Assembly: GCA_019118985.1 (NCBI GenBank)
Contig: DWXX01000181.1
Coordinates: 1-13,899 of the forward strand
DNA: 13,899 nucleotides
From: Candidatus Faecalibacterium faecipullorum
Lineage (GTDB): Bacteria; Bacillota; Clostridia; Oscillospirales; Ruminococcaceae
Direction of reading: 5' to 3'
The position numbers and the translations under genes were made by a program. The notes below the pieces were generated by a model, which worked only from the letters and a program-made list of their open reading frames with translations, did no database searches and was not told the DNA's origin. Shown here in pieces: positions 12,815 through 13,899 of this stretch; position 1 is the first letter of the stretch, and every line of letters begins with the position of its first letter.

Positions 12815-13899
12815 CTATTTTTCGGATGGGGCCGACGCCAGCAATGCAGCCAGTGTGTTGGCCAGTTCCGGCGACTTGCGAAGCTGTTCCACCAGGGCCT
12901 CCAAATCCAATGTGGCGGGCGCCGGTTCCTTCGGCTCCTCCAGGGGCCGAACCGAACGCAGGTCAGGATTGGCATAGAAGGCACTCTCAAACTTCTGGGC
13001 ATTGATCTTGCGATCCTCGTCCAGAATGTGGGCATACACGCTGGTGATCATGTCAATCTGGGCGTGGCCCGTGTCGCCCTGGGTGGCCTTCAGGTCGCCG
13101 TGGTTGAGTTTCAGCTTGTAAGTGGTACTGGAATGGCGCAGTGAGTGAAAGACCACTTTGGGAAGCCCTGCTTTCTCCCGCAGTTTCTCAAACGACTTCA
13201 GGATAATGCGATCCTCACAGGGGCGGCCATTGGCCAGCGCCACCACCAGATCGTAGTCCTGATACTCGTCGCGGAGCAGGGCCCGCAACTCGTCTTGCGC
13301 AGATTTCCATTCTCGCAGGATATAGGCCAGGGTCTTGGGCAGCCACACCTTACGGATGCTGGAATCGGTCTTGGGCTTCTTCAGGATGATCCTGGTGCTG
13401 GTATTGGGAAACAGCGGCGTGAACACATGGTAGATGTCCTTTTGCCCCAGCATCTCAATGGCTCGCTTGGAGGCTCGCGCCAGTTCCTTGTCGATGTAGA
13501 CATAGGCGTTGTCATCGGCAATATCTTCATCGGAGATGTGGACGTTGCTCCAGGTCAGCCCCAGAATCTCACCCATGCGCAGCGAACAGGCAAAAGCTAG
13601 GTTCATTGCCACATAGAGCTTGCTGTCCGTACACTGGTCCAGGGCGGTGCGGATCATATCGGCGGTCCAGATGTCCCGCTTCTTATATTCCACTTTGGGC
13701 AGCACCACATTGTCAAAGGGGTTCTTGGCAACCAGTTCCCACCGAACCGCCTGCTTGAAGGCACAGCGGAGAAGTTTGATGATCTTCTCGATAGTAGCGT
13801 TAGTCACAAACTCCGTTTTGGCGTGGTGCGTCCTGGTGTTCACCGCAGGGGTTTTCTGCAAAGTCTGGATGTACTTGTCCACCACCCGCGTGGTGATGT
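12815..13899 (-). CDS. int: Tyrosine recombinase / integrase (5' end outside window)
   Basis: Site-specific recombinase of the phage/ICE tyrosine integrase family. The frame is open to the right edge with 360 residues visible; the N-terminal arm-binding domain is probably cut off, and GTG 13885 is not a trusted start. Counting from that GTG, a SAM-like core-binding domain spans about 1-65 and the catalytic domain about 70-290. All expected residues are present: Arg103 (CSLRMGEILGLTW), Lys172 (KTDSSIRKV), His247 and Arg250 (FHSLRH), His274 (GDTGHAQ), and the nucleophile Tyr284 (SVYAHILD). A Pro/Glu/Leu-rich tail of about 70 residues follows the tyrosine. G+C in sampled lines is about 53-57%, far below the neighbours, which fits acquired DNA. 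It points towards tRNA-Arg, its likely target. Confidence 0.93.
   Translation of the reverse strand, partial: ITTRVVDKYIQTLQKTPAVNTRTHHAKTEFVTNATIEKIIKLLRCAFKQAVRWELVAKNPFDNVVLPKVEYKKRDIWTADMIRTALDQCTDSKLYVAMNLAFACSLRMGEILGLTWSNVHISDEDIADDNAYVYIDKELARASKRAIEMLGQKDIYHVFTPLFPNTSTRIILKKPKTDSSIRKVWLPKTLAYILREWKSAQDELRALLRDEYQDYDLVVALANGRPCEDRIILKSFEKLREKAGLPKVVFHSLRHSSTTYKLKLNHGDLKATQGDTGHAQIDMITSVYAHILDEDRKINAQKFESAFYANPDLRSVRPLEEPKEPAPATLDLEALVEQLRKSPELANTLAALLASAPSEK

Larger units (their letters stand above)
12626..13899. mobile_element. Left end of a putative integrated element (ICE, prophage or island)
   Basis: The call rests on three observations together: an intact-looking integrase next to a tRNA 3' end, a clear drop in G+C to the right of the tRNA genes, and small phased repeats between the two. 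No other cargo is visible because the window ends inside the integrase. The type of element and its length cannot be judged, and the boundary is approximate. Confidence 0.55.

Noticed and set aside
1..13899. CRISPR array, toxin-antitoxin pair, insertion sequence or a novel defence system.
   Set aside because: No regularly spaced repeats, transposase, or paired small genes were seen; apart from the integrase at the right edge, all clear genes belong to ordinary metabolic, translation, transport or cell-wall families.

Overview
The window is GC-rich (sampled coding lines run to about 75% G+C), densely packed bacterial chromosome. Its families point to Clostridia: DUF951 and DUF4364 proteins, a YwlC-type two-domain threonylcarbamoyl-AMP synthase, a gene-dense coaE / lytic transglycosylase / M18 peptidase block, and tRNAs that encode their own CCA. 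The composition and content suggest an Oscillospirales (Ruminococcaceae-like) gut bacterium of the Faecalibacterium/Subdoligranulum/Gemmiger kind. That placement is inference; no ribosomal RNA is present to confirm it.

Layout, left to right. (1) 1-1212 (+): the end of a MATE-family exporter whose start lies outside the window, closed by a strong terminator. (2) 1285-4779 (-): three leftward genes, namely an S1-domain RNA-binding protein, a DUF4364 winged-helix protein and a CstA-family transporter. DUF4364 and cstA each have a good promoter of their own, and the cstA leader holds an intrinsic terminator between promoter and start codon, so cstA may be controlled by attenuation. (3) 4957-8555 (+): a rightward cluster of DUF951, prfA (release factor 1), ywlC, coaE and a membrane-anchored lytic transglycosylase. 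The last three overlap by four bases at each junction. The M18 aminopeptidase apeB follows after a 51-base gap and ends at a terminator. (4) 10069-11211 (+): an SLC13/ArsB-like anion permease, convergent with (5) 11278-12108 (-): a secreted or anchored polysaccharide deacetylase. A long shared hairpin separates these two.

(6) 12206-12675 (+): a tRNA island. tRNA-Leu(GAG) has its own promoter and terminator. It is followed by a degenerate tRNA-Arg copy whose 5' half is preserved up to the anticodon loop but whose 3' half is scrambled, then an intact tRNA-Arg(CCT) and another strong terminator. (7) 12676-13899: short, roughly helically phased repeats lead into a tyrosine recombinase gene (-) of clearly lower G+C (about 53-57% in sampled lines), which runs off the right edge. 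A tRNA 3' end next to a leftward integrase is the usual layout of the end of an integrated element, so an ICE, prophage or genomic island probably continues to the right of the window.

Most of the window is housekeeping: translation termination, tRNA t6A modification, CoA synthesis, cell-wall turnover, peptide use and transport. The parts most worth a second look are the cstA leader, the broken/intact tRNA-Arg pair with the adjacent integrase, and the repeats between them.
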